Below are positions 48,444 to 58,086 of a stretch of 64,000 bases of DNA, in pieces. The stretch's first letter is position 1. Each line of letters begins with the position of its first letter. The notes under the pieces were generated by a model, which did no database searches, had not been told where the DNA came from, and was given only the letters and a program-made list of their open reading frames with translations. The stretch is from Gordonia alkanivorans NBRC 16433 (GTDB lineage Bacteria > Actinomycetota > Actinomycetes > Mycobacteriales > Mycobacteriaceae), in NCBI RefSeq assembly GCF_000225505.1, contig NZ_BACI01000033.1, forward strand, positions 62,001 to 126,000. The letters run 5' to 3'. A program made the translations under genes and the position numbers.

Positions 48444-49841
48444 TCAGAACTCGTCGGGATCGAGCTTGCGCACCCGACGGTGGGGAAGAGCGACGGCCAG
48501 GACAGCCGCGATGACCGCGGCGCTGATCCCCGCTCCGGCGATGGCGATGTTGCGGGCGGTGTGATCCGGCGGCGTCGGCGGTGCGGGCGCGGCGATCGGG
48601 GCCGATTGCTGCCTGGCCTGTTCCTCGGCGGACAGCTCCGCGGTGAGGGCCGCGACCGGGTCGACGACGCCGTGGCCGATCCGCTGGTCGTGCCCGGTGC
48701 CCGGGGAGTGGGCGGTCGAGGTGATGCGATCCATCACCTCGCGAGCGCTCAGTCCGGGGAACCGTGCCCGAACGAGCGCCGCGGTGCCGGCGACGTAGGG
48801 CGCGGCGAAGCTCGTCCCGATCAGCGGCAGCGGACCCTCCTCGGCTGTCTGCGCCGACACCAGCCGGTTCGACCCCCTCGCGCTGTCGAGGCTCACGATG
48901 TCGGTGCCCGGCGCGGCCACCCCGACCCACGGCCCGTGCAGACTGAACTCGCTCGGTCTGCCACTGGCGGCGTCGACCGCGCCGACGGTCAGGACGTAGG
49001 GTGAGTACCACGCGGGACTCGCGACGGTCGAGACCGAACTCCAGTCGTCAGGATTGCCGGCTGCGGGCGCCGGATTCTGTGAACGGCAGGCGCCGTCCCG
49101 GGTGACGTTGCCGGCCGCCGCCACCACGACGACGTCACGGTCGTAGGCGTACCGGATCGCCGCCCCGAGAGCGCGGTCGTCGACCTTGGCCGCCGACGAA
49201 GCGCAGGCCACCTCGGAGATGTTGATCACCGTGGCCCGCAGGTCGACGGCGCGGACTATCGCGTGGGCGAGCGTGCGGACGGACCCGAAACCGGAGCCGA
49301 CGGACGGTGCGGCATCGTCGCCGCGACGATTGTTCTTGGCCTTGAACGCACTGCTGGACTGGCGGATTGCGATGATCGACGCCGCGGGCGCGACCCCGGC
49401 GAAGGCGTCGGAGCTGCTCGGCCGCGCGGCGATGATCCCGGCGACCAGCGTGCCGTGGGCGTCGCAGTCCTCGAGTCCGCTGCCGCCGGAGACGTAGTCG
49501 CCGCCGGCGGTGACGCGTCCCAGACGTGGGTGCGGGGTGACGCCGGTGTCGATGACGGCCACCCGCTGCCCGGCGCCGCGACTGAAGCGCCAGGCCTCCT
49601 CGAGGTTCATCATCGACTGTGCAGCAGTCGGATTCGCGGTGCTGCGGGTGAGGGTCGCGGTGTTGCAGAGATGGCTCTGCTCGGTCGGTTCCGGCGGTGC
49701 CACCGGGGCCGACCGGATCAGCGCCGACGCGTCGACGCGCGGCGGGGTCACCGCGGCGGCGGGGGAGGAGGTCAACCCGAGCAGGGTCGCGGTCAGCGCC
49801 AGCGCGACGGGCGCCGCAGCCCGGGTCGTCGTCCGGGACAT
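48444..49841 (-). CDS. mycP: Mycosin, type VII secretion subtilase (ESX-4 type)
   Basis: MycP is the membrane-anchored serine protease of type VII secretion systems and stabilises the complex in the periplasm. The 465-residue protein has a signal peptide (ending near AAA, residue 30), catalytic D98 (VIDTGV), H129 (DAHGT), N245 and S344 (GTSFAAPYVAG), and a C-terminal membrane helix (about 432-452) with a short basic tail. ATG 49841 overlaps the eccD stop by one base. Its own stop is 12 bases from the ispH stop, with no eccB between. Confidence 0.92.
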   Translation of the reverse strand: MSRTTTRAAAPVALALTATLLGLTSSPAAAVTPPRVDASALIRSAPVAPPEPTEQSHLCNTATLTRSTANPTAAQSMMNLEEAWRFSRGAGQRVAVIDTGVTPHPRLGRVTAGGDYVSGGSGLEDCDAHGTLVAGIIAARPSSSDAFAGVAPAASIIAIRQSSSAFKAKNNRRGDDAAPSVGSGFGSVRTLAHAIVRAVDLRATVINISEVACASSAAKVDDRALGAAIRYAYDRDVVVVAAAGNVTRDGACRSQNPAPAAGNPDDWSSVSTVASPAWYSPYVLTVGAVDAASGRPSEFSLHGPWVGVAAPGTDIVSLDSARGSNRLVSAQTAEEGPLPLIGTSFAAPYVAGTAALVRARFPGLSAREVMDRITSTAHSPGTGHDQRIGHGVVDPVAALTAELSAEEQARQQSAPIAAPAPPTPPDHTARNIAIAGAGISAAVIAAVLAVALPHRRVRKLDPDEF

Positions 49842-51403
49842 CAGATCTCCCGGACGATCCGGTACAGGTCGAGCAACCACAGCAGCAGCGGGACGATGAG
49901 CGCGACGAGGATGTACTCGCCGATCTCCGCCCAGCGGCGCATTACCGGGGAGAAATCCTGGTGCGGCGCAACGACTCCGAAGACGAGCGCGGCGACGAGG
50001 ACGACGCCGCCCAGCGCGAAGGAGATGATCGGCCACCGGCCGTCCCCGAACGCCAGGCCCGCCAGCAGGGTGAGCACCACGAGCGAGCCGCCGATGATGA
50101 GGATCGCCGCCTGGAAGAGGTCGCTGTGGGAGCGACCGCGCAGACAGAGGACCACGCCGATGATCGCGGCGTAGGCGGCGCTCTTCCACTCGAAGCCGGC
50201 GAGGGGAGCGGCGGTGAGCACCGCCGAGATCGCCACGATGGCGGTGAGGCCGCCGACGATGCCCGTCAGGTACGCGTTGGCGATGTACGAGCGTCGTTCC
50301 AGCGCATCGGCCTTCGGCAGTGCCGTGGCCCCGATCGCGCCGATGCCTTCGATGGACGGCTGCGGCTCGATGTCCTTGATGTCGATGGCAGCTCCCGCGG
50401 TCGGCACCGGCGGCAGCGGCAGTTTGGCGAGCAGGATCGTCAGTCGGGGGGACAGTCCGATCAGCAGGAGTCCCACCGCCGCCATCACGGCCGCGACATC
50501 GGAGGTGTCGGCGTCGAGGAGCAGACGCGCACCGCATCCGAGTGCACCGAGGACAGCGGCGCCGGTCACCGCGCTGTGTGCGGTCGCGCCGACCGCGGTC
50601 ATCCGGTAGGTGATGACGGCGGTGACCAGGGTGAGGGCGAATCCGAGTGTCAGATGCGCGGCACCGTAGGAACCGGGCGTGAGGATCATGCCGGTCACGA
50701 ACGCCATCGGCGCCGCACAGACCGACAGGATCGTCGAGCTGAGCTGATCACGGTAGTAGCGCGCGACGATCGTTGCCGCGGTCACGAGACCGATCACGGC
50801 GAGGCCGGACAATCCCGAGAGCCACAGCGCGCCGCTGTCGATCCGGCTCGCGGCCAGCCCCGCCGCGGCAACGACCGCCGCGACGAGGGCCAGCGCGTGT
50901 CCCACGTATCGCGCCGACGTCGCGGTCCAACCCACGAACTGTGATTCGTTCAGCCGCGCAACGGCATCGACCACGTCGTCGAAGAGGACCGGCGACTCAT
51001 CGGTGCGGGTCGAGGTCAGCAGGAGCAGGTCGCCGTCGCGGATCCCCGATTCCGACAGCGAGCGGTGCAGGGGCAGCGGTTCCTGCCCGACGAGCGCCAG
51101 GGTCCAGCGGTTCTGCCGGTCGTGCGGACGGCCGCGGCCGCGCGAATCGGCGTCGGGGTCGTCCGGGTCGTGCCGGGTTGGGTTGCGCGACTCGATCTGC
51201 GCGACGAGGTCACCGATGAGACCGGCGATCGGGATGCCGGCGGGTAGGCCGACGTCGAGCTGGGTGTTGCCGCCCAGCACCGACACGCGTACGAGTTGCG
51301 GCTCGATCGCGGTGTCCGAGCGTGACCGGTCACCGGCGGTGCCGTCCGCGGTGGTCGTCGGGTATCCCGGTGCGAATCCGTCCACAGGTGACATACAGGT
51401 CAA
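49841..51403 (-). CDS. eccD: Type VII secretion integral membrane protein EccD (ESX-4 type)
   Basis: EccD forms the membrane channel scaffold of type VII systems. The 520-residue protein has an N-terminal ubiquitin-like YukD domain (VRVSVLGGNTQLDVGLP to DGDLLLL) and about eleven transmembrane helices from residue 165 onward. Starts at ATG 51403 or 51394 are both possible. It is translationally coupled to mycP and divergent from eccC, with 90 bases shared as promoter region, the same relative order as Rv3447c-Rv3449. Confidence 0.92.
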   Translation of the reverse strand: MTCMSPVDGFAPGYPTTTADGTAGDRSRSDTAIEPQLVRVSVLGGNTQLDVGLPAGIPIAGLIGDLVAQIESRNPTRHDPDDPDADSRGRGRPHDRQNRWTLALVGQEPLPLHRSLSESGIRDGDLLLLTSTRTDESPVLFDDVVDAVARLNESQFVGWTATSARYVGHALALVAAVVAAAGLAASRIDSGALWLSGLSGLAVIGLVTAATIVARYYRDQLSSTILSVCAAPMAFVTGMILTPGSYGAAHLTLGFALTLVTAVITYRMTAVGATAHSAVTGAAVLGALGCGARLLLDADTSDVAAVMAAVGLLLIGLSPRLTILLAKLPLPPVPTAGAAIDIKDIEPQPSIEGIGAIGATALPKADALERRSYIANAYLTGIVGGLTAIVAISAVLTAAPLAGFEWKSAAYAAIIGVVLCLRGRSHSDLFQAAILIIGGSLVVLTLLAGLAFGDGRWPIISFALGGVVLVAALVFGVVAPHQDFSPVMRRWAEIGEYILVALIVPLLLWLLDLYRIVREI

Positions 51404-51493
51404 TCCTCCCCCAGGGTTCAGCAGCTAACATAGCCAACTTCAGCGGGTTCGCCCGCCCGGGGATACACAGCTCGAGGGTGTCAGGGGGATCGA

Positions 51494-54400
51494 GTGGTCA
51501 CGACCACTGAGGGGTTCGTGCGTCGGCCACGCATCACGCCGCCGCGCATGCCCGGGGGCGAGGTCAACATCCAGGCGCCGCCCGACGTCCCTCGCGTGGT
51601 ACCCGGCAACCTGCTCATGAAGCTGCTGCCGGTGGTGATGATCGTCGCCGTCGTCGGCATGATCGCGCTGATGATGGTCACCGGTGGCCGCAACATCCTG
51701 ACCAACCCGCTGTTCATGATGTTCCCGCTGATGATGCTCATGTCGATGTTCGGCATGTTCGCCGCCGGCGGGCGCAGCGGCGGCAAGCGTGCCGCGGAAC
51801 TCAACGAGGAACGCAAGGACTACTTCCGCTACCTCGGGCAGTTGCGCGGCCAGGTCTTCGACACCGTCGAGAACCAGCGCGCCGCACGCACGTGGAGTCA
51901 TCCCGACCCGCACGCACTGCTCGACGTCGTCGGCAGCCGGCGCATGTGGGAGCGGCGTCCCGCCGACAACGATTTCGCCCATGTGCGTGTGGGAGTCGGC
52001 GTCCAGCGCCTGGCCACCCGTCTGATGCCGCCGGAGACCGGCCCGCTCGAGGACATCGAACCGGTGTCGATGGTCGCTCTGCGACGGTTCGTGCGCACCC
52101 ATTCGGCGGTCTACAGCCTGCCCCGGTCGATCTCGCTGCGCGGCTTCCCGGCGATCAACATCGAGGGCGCGCGGCAGGAGACCCGCGAACTCGTCCGCTC
52201 GATGATCGTCGAGCTGTGCGCCTTCCACGGTCCCGACCATCTGCACATCGGCATCGTCACCGGCGACCCGGCCGGCGAGGCCTGGGACTGGGCGAAATGG
52301 CTTCCGCACGTAGGTCATCCGACGCTGCGCGACGGGATCGGCCCGATGCGGATGATCTATCCGACGCTCGCCGATCTCGAGAACGCACTGGCCGCGGACC
52401 TTCTCGAACGCGGCCGGTTCAGCCGGTCCGCCCCGCCGAGCGGGAATCGTGCCCACCTGGTCGTCATCATCGACGACGGCTACGTCGCCGGCGACGAACG
52501 CGTCCTCAGCTCGGCCGGCATGGAGGGTGTCACGGTCCTCGACCTGACCGCACCGCCGGACGGTCTCGCGGTCCGGCGCGGCCTGCAGCTCGTGGTGCGC
52601 GGCGGCAAGGTGTCGGCCCGAAGTGCCGCGGGCGTCGAGGAATTCGCCGACATGGACTCGCTGACCATCGCCGAGGCGGAGGCGATCGCCCGCCGCATGG
52701 CCCGGTACCGCCTGGCGACCGCGGCGACCCTGGCGAACCTGGAATCCGAGGCGACGTCCACCGATCCGGGCCTGCCCGCACTTCTCGGCATCGACGACGC
52801 CGCCCGATTCGACCCGGCCACCGCCTGGCGCGGGCGCACCGGCCGCGAACGTCTGCGGGTGCCGATCGGCTACACACCGAGCGGCGCGCCCGTCGAACTC
52901 GACATCAAGGAGAGCGCCCACGGCGGCATGGGACCGCATGGCCTGTGCATCGGTGCGACCGGCTCGGGCAAGTCCGAGTTCCTGCGAACGCTTGTCCTCG
53001 CCATGCTGGCGACGCATTCGCCGACCGAGCTGAACCTCGTCCTCGTCGACTTCAAGGGCGGCGCAACGTTCCTCGGACTCGAGTCCGCTCCACACGTCGC
53101 GGCGATCATCACCAACCTCGAGCAGGAACTGTCGATGGTCGACCGCATGAAGGATGCGCTGTCGGGTGAGATGAACCGCCGCCAAGAGGTCCTGCGTGCG
53201 GCGGGCAACTACGCCAACGTCGCCGACTACGAGCGCGCCCGCGCCTCGGGCGTGCGTCTCGATCCGCTGCCGGCGCTGTTCATCGTCGTCGACGAGTTCT
53301 CCGAACTGCTGTCGCAGAAACCGGATTTCGCCGAGCTGTTCGTCGCGATCGGCCGTCTGGGCCGGTCGCTGCACATCCACCTGCTGCTGGCCTCGCAGCG
53401 ACTCGAGGAGGGCAAGCTGCGCGGCCTCGACTCACACTTGTCCTACCGCATCGGTCTGAAGACCTTCTCCGCCAACGAGTCCCGTTCGGTGCTCGGTGTC
53501 CCCGACGCCTACCACCTGCCGAGCGTTCCCGGCTCGGCGTATCTGAAGTGCGACTCGGATGACCCGGTTCGCTTCAACACCTCGTACGTCTCGGGTCCGT
53601 ACTACTCGCCATCCGTGGCCGAGGACTCCGTGGACTCCGCGGCGCCGGGGTCCCCGCGACTGGGGAATCTCAAGGTCTTCACCGCGTTGCCGGTCCCGCT
53701 CGACGAGGGTTCGTCGCGGTCGCTGCTGGACCAGGCGGCGAGCCTGCTCGACGAGGAGCCCCCGGCCCTCGACGCCGCGCCCGACGGGCCCGCCGACTTC
53801 GAATCCGCTTCGGTGTCGGTGCCGACGCTGATGCAGACCATCATCGGCCGCATGGAGAGCGCCGGCCCGCCGGCACACCGCGTGTGGCTGGACCCGCTCG
53901 AGAACTCGCCGACCGTGGAACACCTCGTGGGTGCGCGGGACTGGACCAAACCGGCGGTCCCCGGCAACCTGGCCCTGCCCATCGGTCTGGTCGACCGCCC
54001 CTACGACCAGCGACGCGACCCGCTCGTCGTCGACCTGTCCGGCGCGGCCGGCAGCGTCGCCGTGGTCGGCGGGCCGCAATCGGGAAAGTCGACGACGCTG
54101 CGCACGATCATCATGACCGCGGCCGCCACGCACACCCCGGAACAGGTGCAGTTCTACTGCCTGGACTTCGGCGGCGGCAGCCTCGCCGGCCTCGCCGGAC
54201 TCCCACATGTGGGTTCGGTGGCGTCCCGTGGGGACATGGATGCCGTTCGCCGCACGGTGGCCGAGGTCGGGGCGATCATCCGGGCCCGTGAGATGCTGTT
54301 CGCCCGCCTGGGCGTCGAATCGATGCGCGACTACCGGGCCCGCCGTGCGGACTGGTTCGCCACCGGGACCTTCGCCCCCGACGATCCGCTGGCCGGTGAC

Positions 54401-55591
54401 CGCTTCGGCGACGTCTTCTTCGTGCTCGACGGCATCAGCGTCCTGCGTTCCGAACTCGAGTCGCTGGAGGAGCAGATCACCACGATCGTCTCCCAGGGTC
54501 TGTCTTTCGGCGTCCACGTCATCGTCAGTGCCTCGCGGTGGGCCGAGATCCGCCCGGCGGTCCGCGACCTCCTGGGCACGCGCATCGAACTGCGCCTCGG
54601 CGATCCGACGGATTCCGAGATGGGTCGTCGCGCCGCCGCGGGTGTCCCGCAGAACCGTCCCGGCCGCGGTCTCACCGCCGAGGAACTCCACATGCTCATC
54701 GCGCTGCCGCGTCTCGACCCGGTCAGCAGCGCCGAGTCACTGCCCGCCGGCGTCGCGGCCTCGGCGGAGAAGCTCGCCGCCGCGTATCCGGGCCGTTCGG
54801 CGATGCCGGTGCGCAAGCTGAGCACCGAGATAGAGATGGCGGCGGTGCAGAACGGACTCACCGCGGCCGGGGTCACGTTGTCGCTCAACCAGGTCGCGAT
54901 CGGTGTCGGCGAACTGGAGCTGGCCCCGGTGGTCCTCGACTTCAACGCCCAGCCGCACTTCATGGTCTTCGCCGACGTCGAGCACGGGAAGACCAACGTG
55001 CTGCGAGCGATCGTCCGCGGACTCGTCGCCGGTGGCACCCCGGAGCAGGTGAAGATCGCGTTCATCGACTACCGCCGCACGATGCTCGGCATCGTCGACG
55101 GTGATCACCTCGCGGGCTATGCGAGTTCGCACGACAACGCGATGACGCTGATGAACCAGCTGGCGGTGTACCTGAAGGGCTGCATGCCCCCGGACGACGT
55201 GACCGTTCAGCAGTTGCGGGAGCGTTCGTGGCTGGAGGGCAAGCCGGAGGTCTACCTCGTCGTCGACGACTACGACATGGTGTCCACCTCGGCGGGAAAT
55301 CCGCTGTTGCCGGTCATCGAGTTCGCGTCACACGCCCGGGACATCGGATTCCACATCATCCTGGCCCGCCGCTCCGGTGGCCTCGGCCGGGCGATGTTCG
55401 ACCCGGTGATCGCCCGGCTGAAGGACCTGTCGTCGGACATCCTGCTCATGAGCGGGGATCGCGACGAAGGCTTCATCGCCGGTCGCAGCCGCATGCAGCG
55501 GTTGGTCCCCGGACGCGGTGAGCTGGTCTCCCGCGTGCGTCCGCAGGAGATGATCCAGGTCGCTCTCGTACCGGCCGAGGACCAGCGTTGA
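51494..55591 (+). CDS. eccC: Type VII secretion ATPase EccC (ESX-4 type)
   Basis: EccC is the FtsK/SpoIIIE-family motor of the type VII system. The 1365-residue protein has two N-terminal membrane helices (about residues 37-75) and three ATPase modules. Module 1 has Walker A GATGSGKSE near 487 and Walker B FIVVDEFSELL. Module 2 has GGPQSGKSTT near 860 with a weaker Walker B (FFVLDGIS). Module 3 has a degenerate EHGKTN loop near 1164 and VVDDYD. The motor and substrate receptor are therefore fused in one chain, as in ESX-4. The start is GTG 51494 after AGGGGGA. Confidence 0.94.
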   Translation: MVTTTEGFVRRPRITPPRMPGGEVNIQAPPDVPRVVPGNLLMKLLPVVMIVAVVGMIALMMVTGGRNILTNPLFMMFPLMMLMSMFGMFAAGGRSGGKRAAELNEERKDYFRYLGQLRGQVFDTVENQRAARTWSHPDPHALLDVVGSRRMWERRPADNDFAHVRVGVGVQRLATRLMPPETGPLEDIEPVSMVALRRFVRTHSAVYSLPRSISLRGFPAINIEGARQETRELVRSMIVELCAFHGPDHLHIGIVTGDPAGEAWDWAKWLPHVGHPTLRDGIGPMRMIYPTLADLENALAADLLERGRFSRSAPPSGNRAHLVVIIDDGYVAGDERVLSSAGMEGVTVLDLTAPPDGLAVRRGLQLVVRGGKVSARSAAGVEEFADMDSLTIAEAEAIARRMARYRLATAATLANLESEATSTDPGLPALLGIDDAARFDPATAWRGRTGRERLRVPIGYTPSGAPVELDIKESAHGGMGPHGLCIGATGSGKSEFLRTLVLAMLATHSPTELNLVLVDFKGGATFLGLESAPHVAAIITNLEQELSMVDRMKDALSGEMNRRQEVLRAAGNYANVADYERARASGVRLDPLPALFIVVDEFSELLSQKPDFAELFVAIGRLGRSLHIHLLLASQRLEEGKLRGLDSHLSYRIGLKTFSANESRSVLGVPDAYHLPSVPGSAYLKCDSDDPVRFNTSYVSGPYYSPSVAEDSVDSAAPGSPRLGNLKVFTALPVPLDEGSSRSLLDQAASLLDEEPPALDAAPDGPADFESASVSVPTLMQTIIGRMESAGPPAHRVWLDPLENSPTVEHLVGARDWTKPAVPGNLALPIGLVDRPYDQRRDPLVVDLSGAAGSVAVVGGPQSGKSTTLRTIIMTAAATHTPEQVQFYCLDFGGGSLAGLAGLPHVGSVASRGDMDAVRRTVAEVGAIIRAREMLFARLGVESMRDYRARRADWFATGTFAPDDPLAGDRFGDVFFVLDGISVLRSELESLEEQITTIVSQGLSFGVHVIVSASRWAEIRPAVRDLLGTRIELRLGDPTDSEMGRRAAAGVPQNRPGRGLTAEELHMLIALPRLDPVSSAESLPAGVAASAEKLAAAYPGRSAMPVRKLSTEIEMAAVQNGLTAAGVTLSLNQVAIGVGELELAPVVLDFNAQPHFMVFADVEHGKTNVLRAIVRGLVAGGTPEQVKIAFIDYRRTMLGIVDGDHLAGYASSHDNAMTLMNQLAVYLKGCMPPDDVTVQQLRERSWLEGKPEVYLVVDDYDMVSTSAGNPLLPVIEFASHARDIGFHIILARRSGGLGRAMFDPVIARLKDLSSDILLMSGDRDEGFIAGRSRMQRLVPGRGELVSRVRPQEMIQVALVPAEDQR

Positions 55592-55618
55592 GCGGCGTCG
55601 GGTGAGACAGGTGCGGGC

Positions 55619-56926
55619 GTGAGCGGGGTGAACCCGGGTCGTGGCACGGTCGTCGACCTCGCGTACGGCCGGCCCCGCATCTTCGAACCCGCCACCGGCA
55701 TCCGGGATCCCGGGATCGACCTGCGACCGCTCCTGGACGCCGTCGACCAGATGACGGTCGTGGCCGACGGCCGTCGGCGTCATCTGCGGCAGGCGTGGCA
55801 GATGGCCTTCGCCGACCTGGGGATCGCGGCCGACCCCGATCGCCCGCTCATCGTCGGGCACCCGAGCACCTGGGGACCGCGACGCGCGTCCTCGCTGGCC
55901 GATGTCGGCGGCGGGAGGGCGAGGGAGACACTGCTGACGTCTCTTCCGCGCGCGGTCCTCATCGCGCGCAGCCACGCCGACATCACCGTGCAGCGCTGTG
56001 CCGTGGTGGAGACCACCCACATCCCGGAACCGCCCGCCGATCCTGCCCGTCCGCGGCCCGCGGCGTGGGACGTACAGATCGTGCGACGCCACCCCGAGGG
56101 CTGGCTTCTCGAACGCTCCGGGCTGATCGAGCAGGGGGACCAGGAGGCCGACGGACTCGCGATCATCGACGACGCGGTCGAGGCCGTTTTCGTCGACGGC
56201 GACGACCCGGTCGAGGTGTCGGCGGCGATCGACCTGGTCGCCGCGCACGCGATCGCGGGCCGGGTCGTGCCGGTGGACCGCGACCTCGTCGTCCGTCTGG
56301 GCGGGCGGACCGGCGGTGCCGCGGACGACGCCGTGCCGGTGGCCGGCGATCCGGCGGAACCGGCGGCGGGCGTGTCGACGCGGCGCAGTCGCCGGGTGCT
56401 GGCCGGTGCGGCGGCCGCGGCGGTACTGGTCGTGGCCGGCGCATTCGCGGTCGGCTGGTGGCAGCGGGACGACCCGGCACCCGCGCACTCCGAGGTCGCC
56501 GTCGGCCGCGCCACGCTGTCGGTTCCCGGGGACTGGCGGCAGAGCGGGCAGGACACGCCCAGCGACGCCACCGACGACCCGACCACGAGGCGCGCGGTCT
56601 TCGTCTCCGAGGCCGACGGCGGGCGGATCATCGCGGTGCTGACCGAACTGCGGGACGGGTCGACCCCGCAATCGGTCGCGAGCAGCCTCCGCAACCGGAT
56701 CGGGCAGCGGGGCGACGACGTCGTCACGGAGTTCTCCGCGGACACGCAGTACGCCGGACGCGATGTCATCAGCTATCGCGAGGCACCTGCCTCGGGCAGC
56801 GCCATCCGCTGGTACGTCATCGTCGACGACGGTCTGCAGGTGTCCATCGGATGTCAGGCCGGGACGACCGCCGAGTCGGTCGACGACGAGTGCGCGCGAG
56901 CCGTTCGCTCGGTACGGGTGGAGTGA
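55619..56926 (+). CDS. Type VII secretion-associated protein (Rv3446c-like)
   Basis: The 435-residue protein has a soluble N-terminal domain, one transmembrane helix (about residues 262-279, AAAAAVLVVAGAFAVGWW) and a C-terminal extracytoplasmic domain with LSVPGDWRQSGQ and GRDVISYREAPASGSAIRWY. This matches the ESX-4 associated family typified by Rv3446c. Its role in secretion is not defined. It follows eccC after 27 bases. In M. tuberculosis esxU and esxT come next; here rplM follows after 178 bases. Confidence 0.85.
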   Translation: MSGVNPGRGTVVDLAYGRPRIFEPATGIRDPGIDLRPLLDAVDQMTVVADGRRRHLRQAWQMAFADLGIAADPDRPLIVGHPSTWGPRRASSLADVGGGRARETLLTSLPRAVLIARSHADITVQRCAVVETTHIPEPPADPARPRPAAWDVQIVRRHPEGWLLERSGLIEQGDQEADGLAIIDDAVEAVFVDGDDPVEVSAAIDLVAAHAIAGRVVPVDRDLVVRLGGRTGGAADDAVPVAGDPAEPAAGVSTRRSRRVLAGAAAAAVLVVAGAFAVGWWQRDDPAPAHSEVAVGRATLSVPGDWRQSGQDTPSDATDDPTTRRAVFVSEADGGRIIAVLTELRDGSTPQSVASSLRNRIGQRGDDVVTEFSADTQYAGRDVISYREAPASGSAIRWYVIVDDGLQVSIGCQAGTTAESVDDECARAVRSVRVE

Positions 56927-56940
56927 CCTGGGTGGGCGTT

Positions 56941-56970
56941 TTGACCCTGACCTGCACGGTCGCGTAACCT
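56941..56970 (+). promoter_or_regulatory. Sigma-70-type promoter of the rplM operon
   Basis: TTGACC at 56941-56946 and TAACCT at 56965-56970, 18 bases apart, are a near-consensus housekeeping promoter. The expected transcription start is about 56977, leaving a leader of about 128 bases before rplM. Confidence 0.7.
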
Positions 56971-56976
56971 GGATCG

Positions 56977-57104
56977 CTGGTGCTCGGCGCCTGTCACACA
57001 CGCGTGTGTACGGGCAGAAGAGGCCCGGGTCCCCACTGGTCGCCGGGAACAACCTCCGCCATGCGCCCGACCAGCACCCTAAAGACAAGAGTTGAGGACC
57101 AACT
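56977..57104 (+). promoter_or_regulatory. Candidate structured leader of rplM
   Basis: The leader begins with GGTGCTCGGCGC, which can pair over long range with GCGCCCGACCAGCACC (57063-57078). Inside are a CACACACGCGTGTGTA self-complementary block and a CCCGGG/GGGAAC-rich segment. Such a closed leader would suit autoregulation by a ribosomal protein, but no known L13 leader class was matched. Confidence 0.35.
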
Positions 57105-57548
57105 GTGCCTACCTACACCCCGAAGGCCGGTGACATCACGCGTACGTGGCACGTCATCGACGCCACCGACGTGGTGCTCGGCCGGCTGGCCGTGCAGAGC
57201 GCGAACCTGCTCCGCGGCAAGCACAAGCCGACCTACGCCCCGCACATGGACGGTGGTGACTTCGTCATCATCATCAACGCGGAGAAGGTTGCGCTGACCA
57301 GCAACAAGGCCGAGCGCAAGCTGAACTACACCCACTCGGGGCATCCCGGTGGCCTGCAGTCCCGCACCACCGCTGAGCTGCTCGAGACCTTCCCCGAGCG
57401 CGTCATCGAGAAGGCCATCAAGGGCATGCTGCCTTCGAACAAGCTCGGTCGCGCCATGGCCTCGAAGCTGAAGGTCTACGCAGGCCCGAATCATCCGCAC
57501 GCGGCCCAGCGCCCCGTCCCCTTCGAGATCAAGCAGGTGGCCCAGTGA
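57105..57548 (+). CDS. rplM: Large ribosomal subunit protein L13 (uL13)
   Basis: The 147-residue protein carries [39 protein letters not shown] and KRAVKGMLP-like [16 protein letters not shown], standard L13 signatures. It starts with GTG 57105 after GAGGACC. The GTGA overlap at 57545-57548 couples it to rpsI. Its placement beside ESX-4 matches Rv3443c. Confidence 0.97.
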   Translation: MPTYTPKAGDITRTWHVIDATDVVLGRLAVQSANLLRGKHKPTYAPHMDGGDFVIIINAEKVALTSNKAERKLNYTHSGHPGGLQSRTTAELLETFPERVIEKAIKGMLPSNKLGRAMASKLKVYAGPNHPHAAQRPVPFEIKQVAQ

Positions 57549-58084
57549 CCAACGAGAACATCAACGAGGCCGTCGAGGCCGTCGAAGAAGCTGTCGAGGT
57601 CATCGAGGCCGTGGAGGCAGTGGAGGCCGTCGAGGCTGCAGCCGATGACTACGACGCCGCTCCGGCCGTCGAAGAGGCCCGCGAGCCGATCGTGATCGAC
57701 CGCCCGATCCAGACCGTCGGCCGCCGCAAGGAAGCCGTCGTCCGCGTTCGCCTGATGCCGGGCACCGGTGAGTTCAAGCTCAACGGCCGCTCCTTGGAGG
57801 AGTACTTCCCCAACAAGGTGCACCAGCAGCTGATCAAGGCTCCGCTGGTTCTCGTCGAGCGCACCGAGTCGTTCGACATCTTCGCCAAGCTCGTCGGTGG
57901 CGGCCCCTCGGGCCAGGCCGGCGCGCTGCGTCTGGCCATCGCCCGTGCCCTCATCGAGGTCACCCCGGATGATCGTCCCGCCCTCAAGAAGGCCGGATTC
58001 CTCACCCGTGACCCGCGTGCGGTCGAGCGCAAGAAGTACGGCCTGAAGAAGGCCCGCAAGGCGTCGCAGTACTCCAAGCGCTGA
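57545..58084 (+). CDS. rpsI: Small ribosomal subunit protein S9 (uS9) with acidic N-terminal extension
   Basis: The C-terminal 125 or so residues are canonical S9: [38 protein letters not shown] and the terminal [12 protein letters not shown] that reaches the ribosomal P site. The first 50 residues are an acidic low-complexity extension built from EAV units ([20 protein letters not shown]) and then [14 protein letters not shown]. Actinobacterial S9 proteins often have such extensions, but the repetitive EAV pattern is striking. It starts with GTG 57545, overlapping rplM. Confidence 0.96.
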   Translation: MTNENINEAVEAVEEAVEVIEAVEAVEAVEAAADDYDAAPAVEEAREPIVIDRPIQTVGRRKEAVVRVRLMPGTGEFKLNGRSLEEYFPNKVHQQLIKAPLVLVERTESFDIFAKLVGGGPSGQAGALRLAIARALIEVTPDDRPALKKAGFLTRDPRAVERKKYGLKKARKASQYSKR

Positions 58085-58086
58085 TC

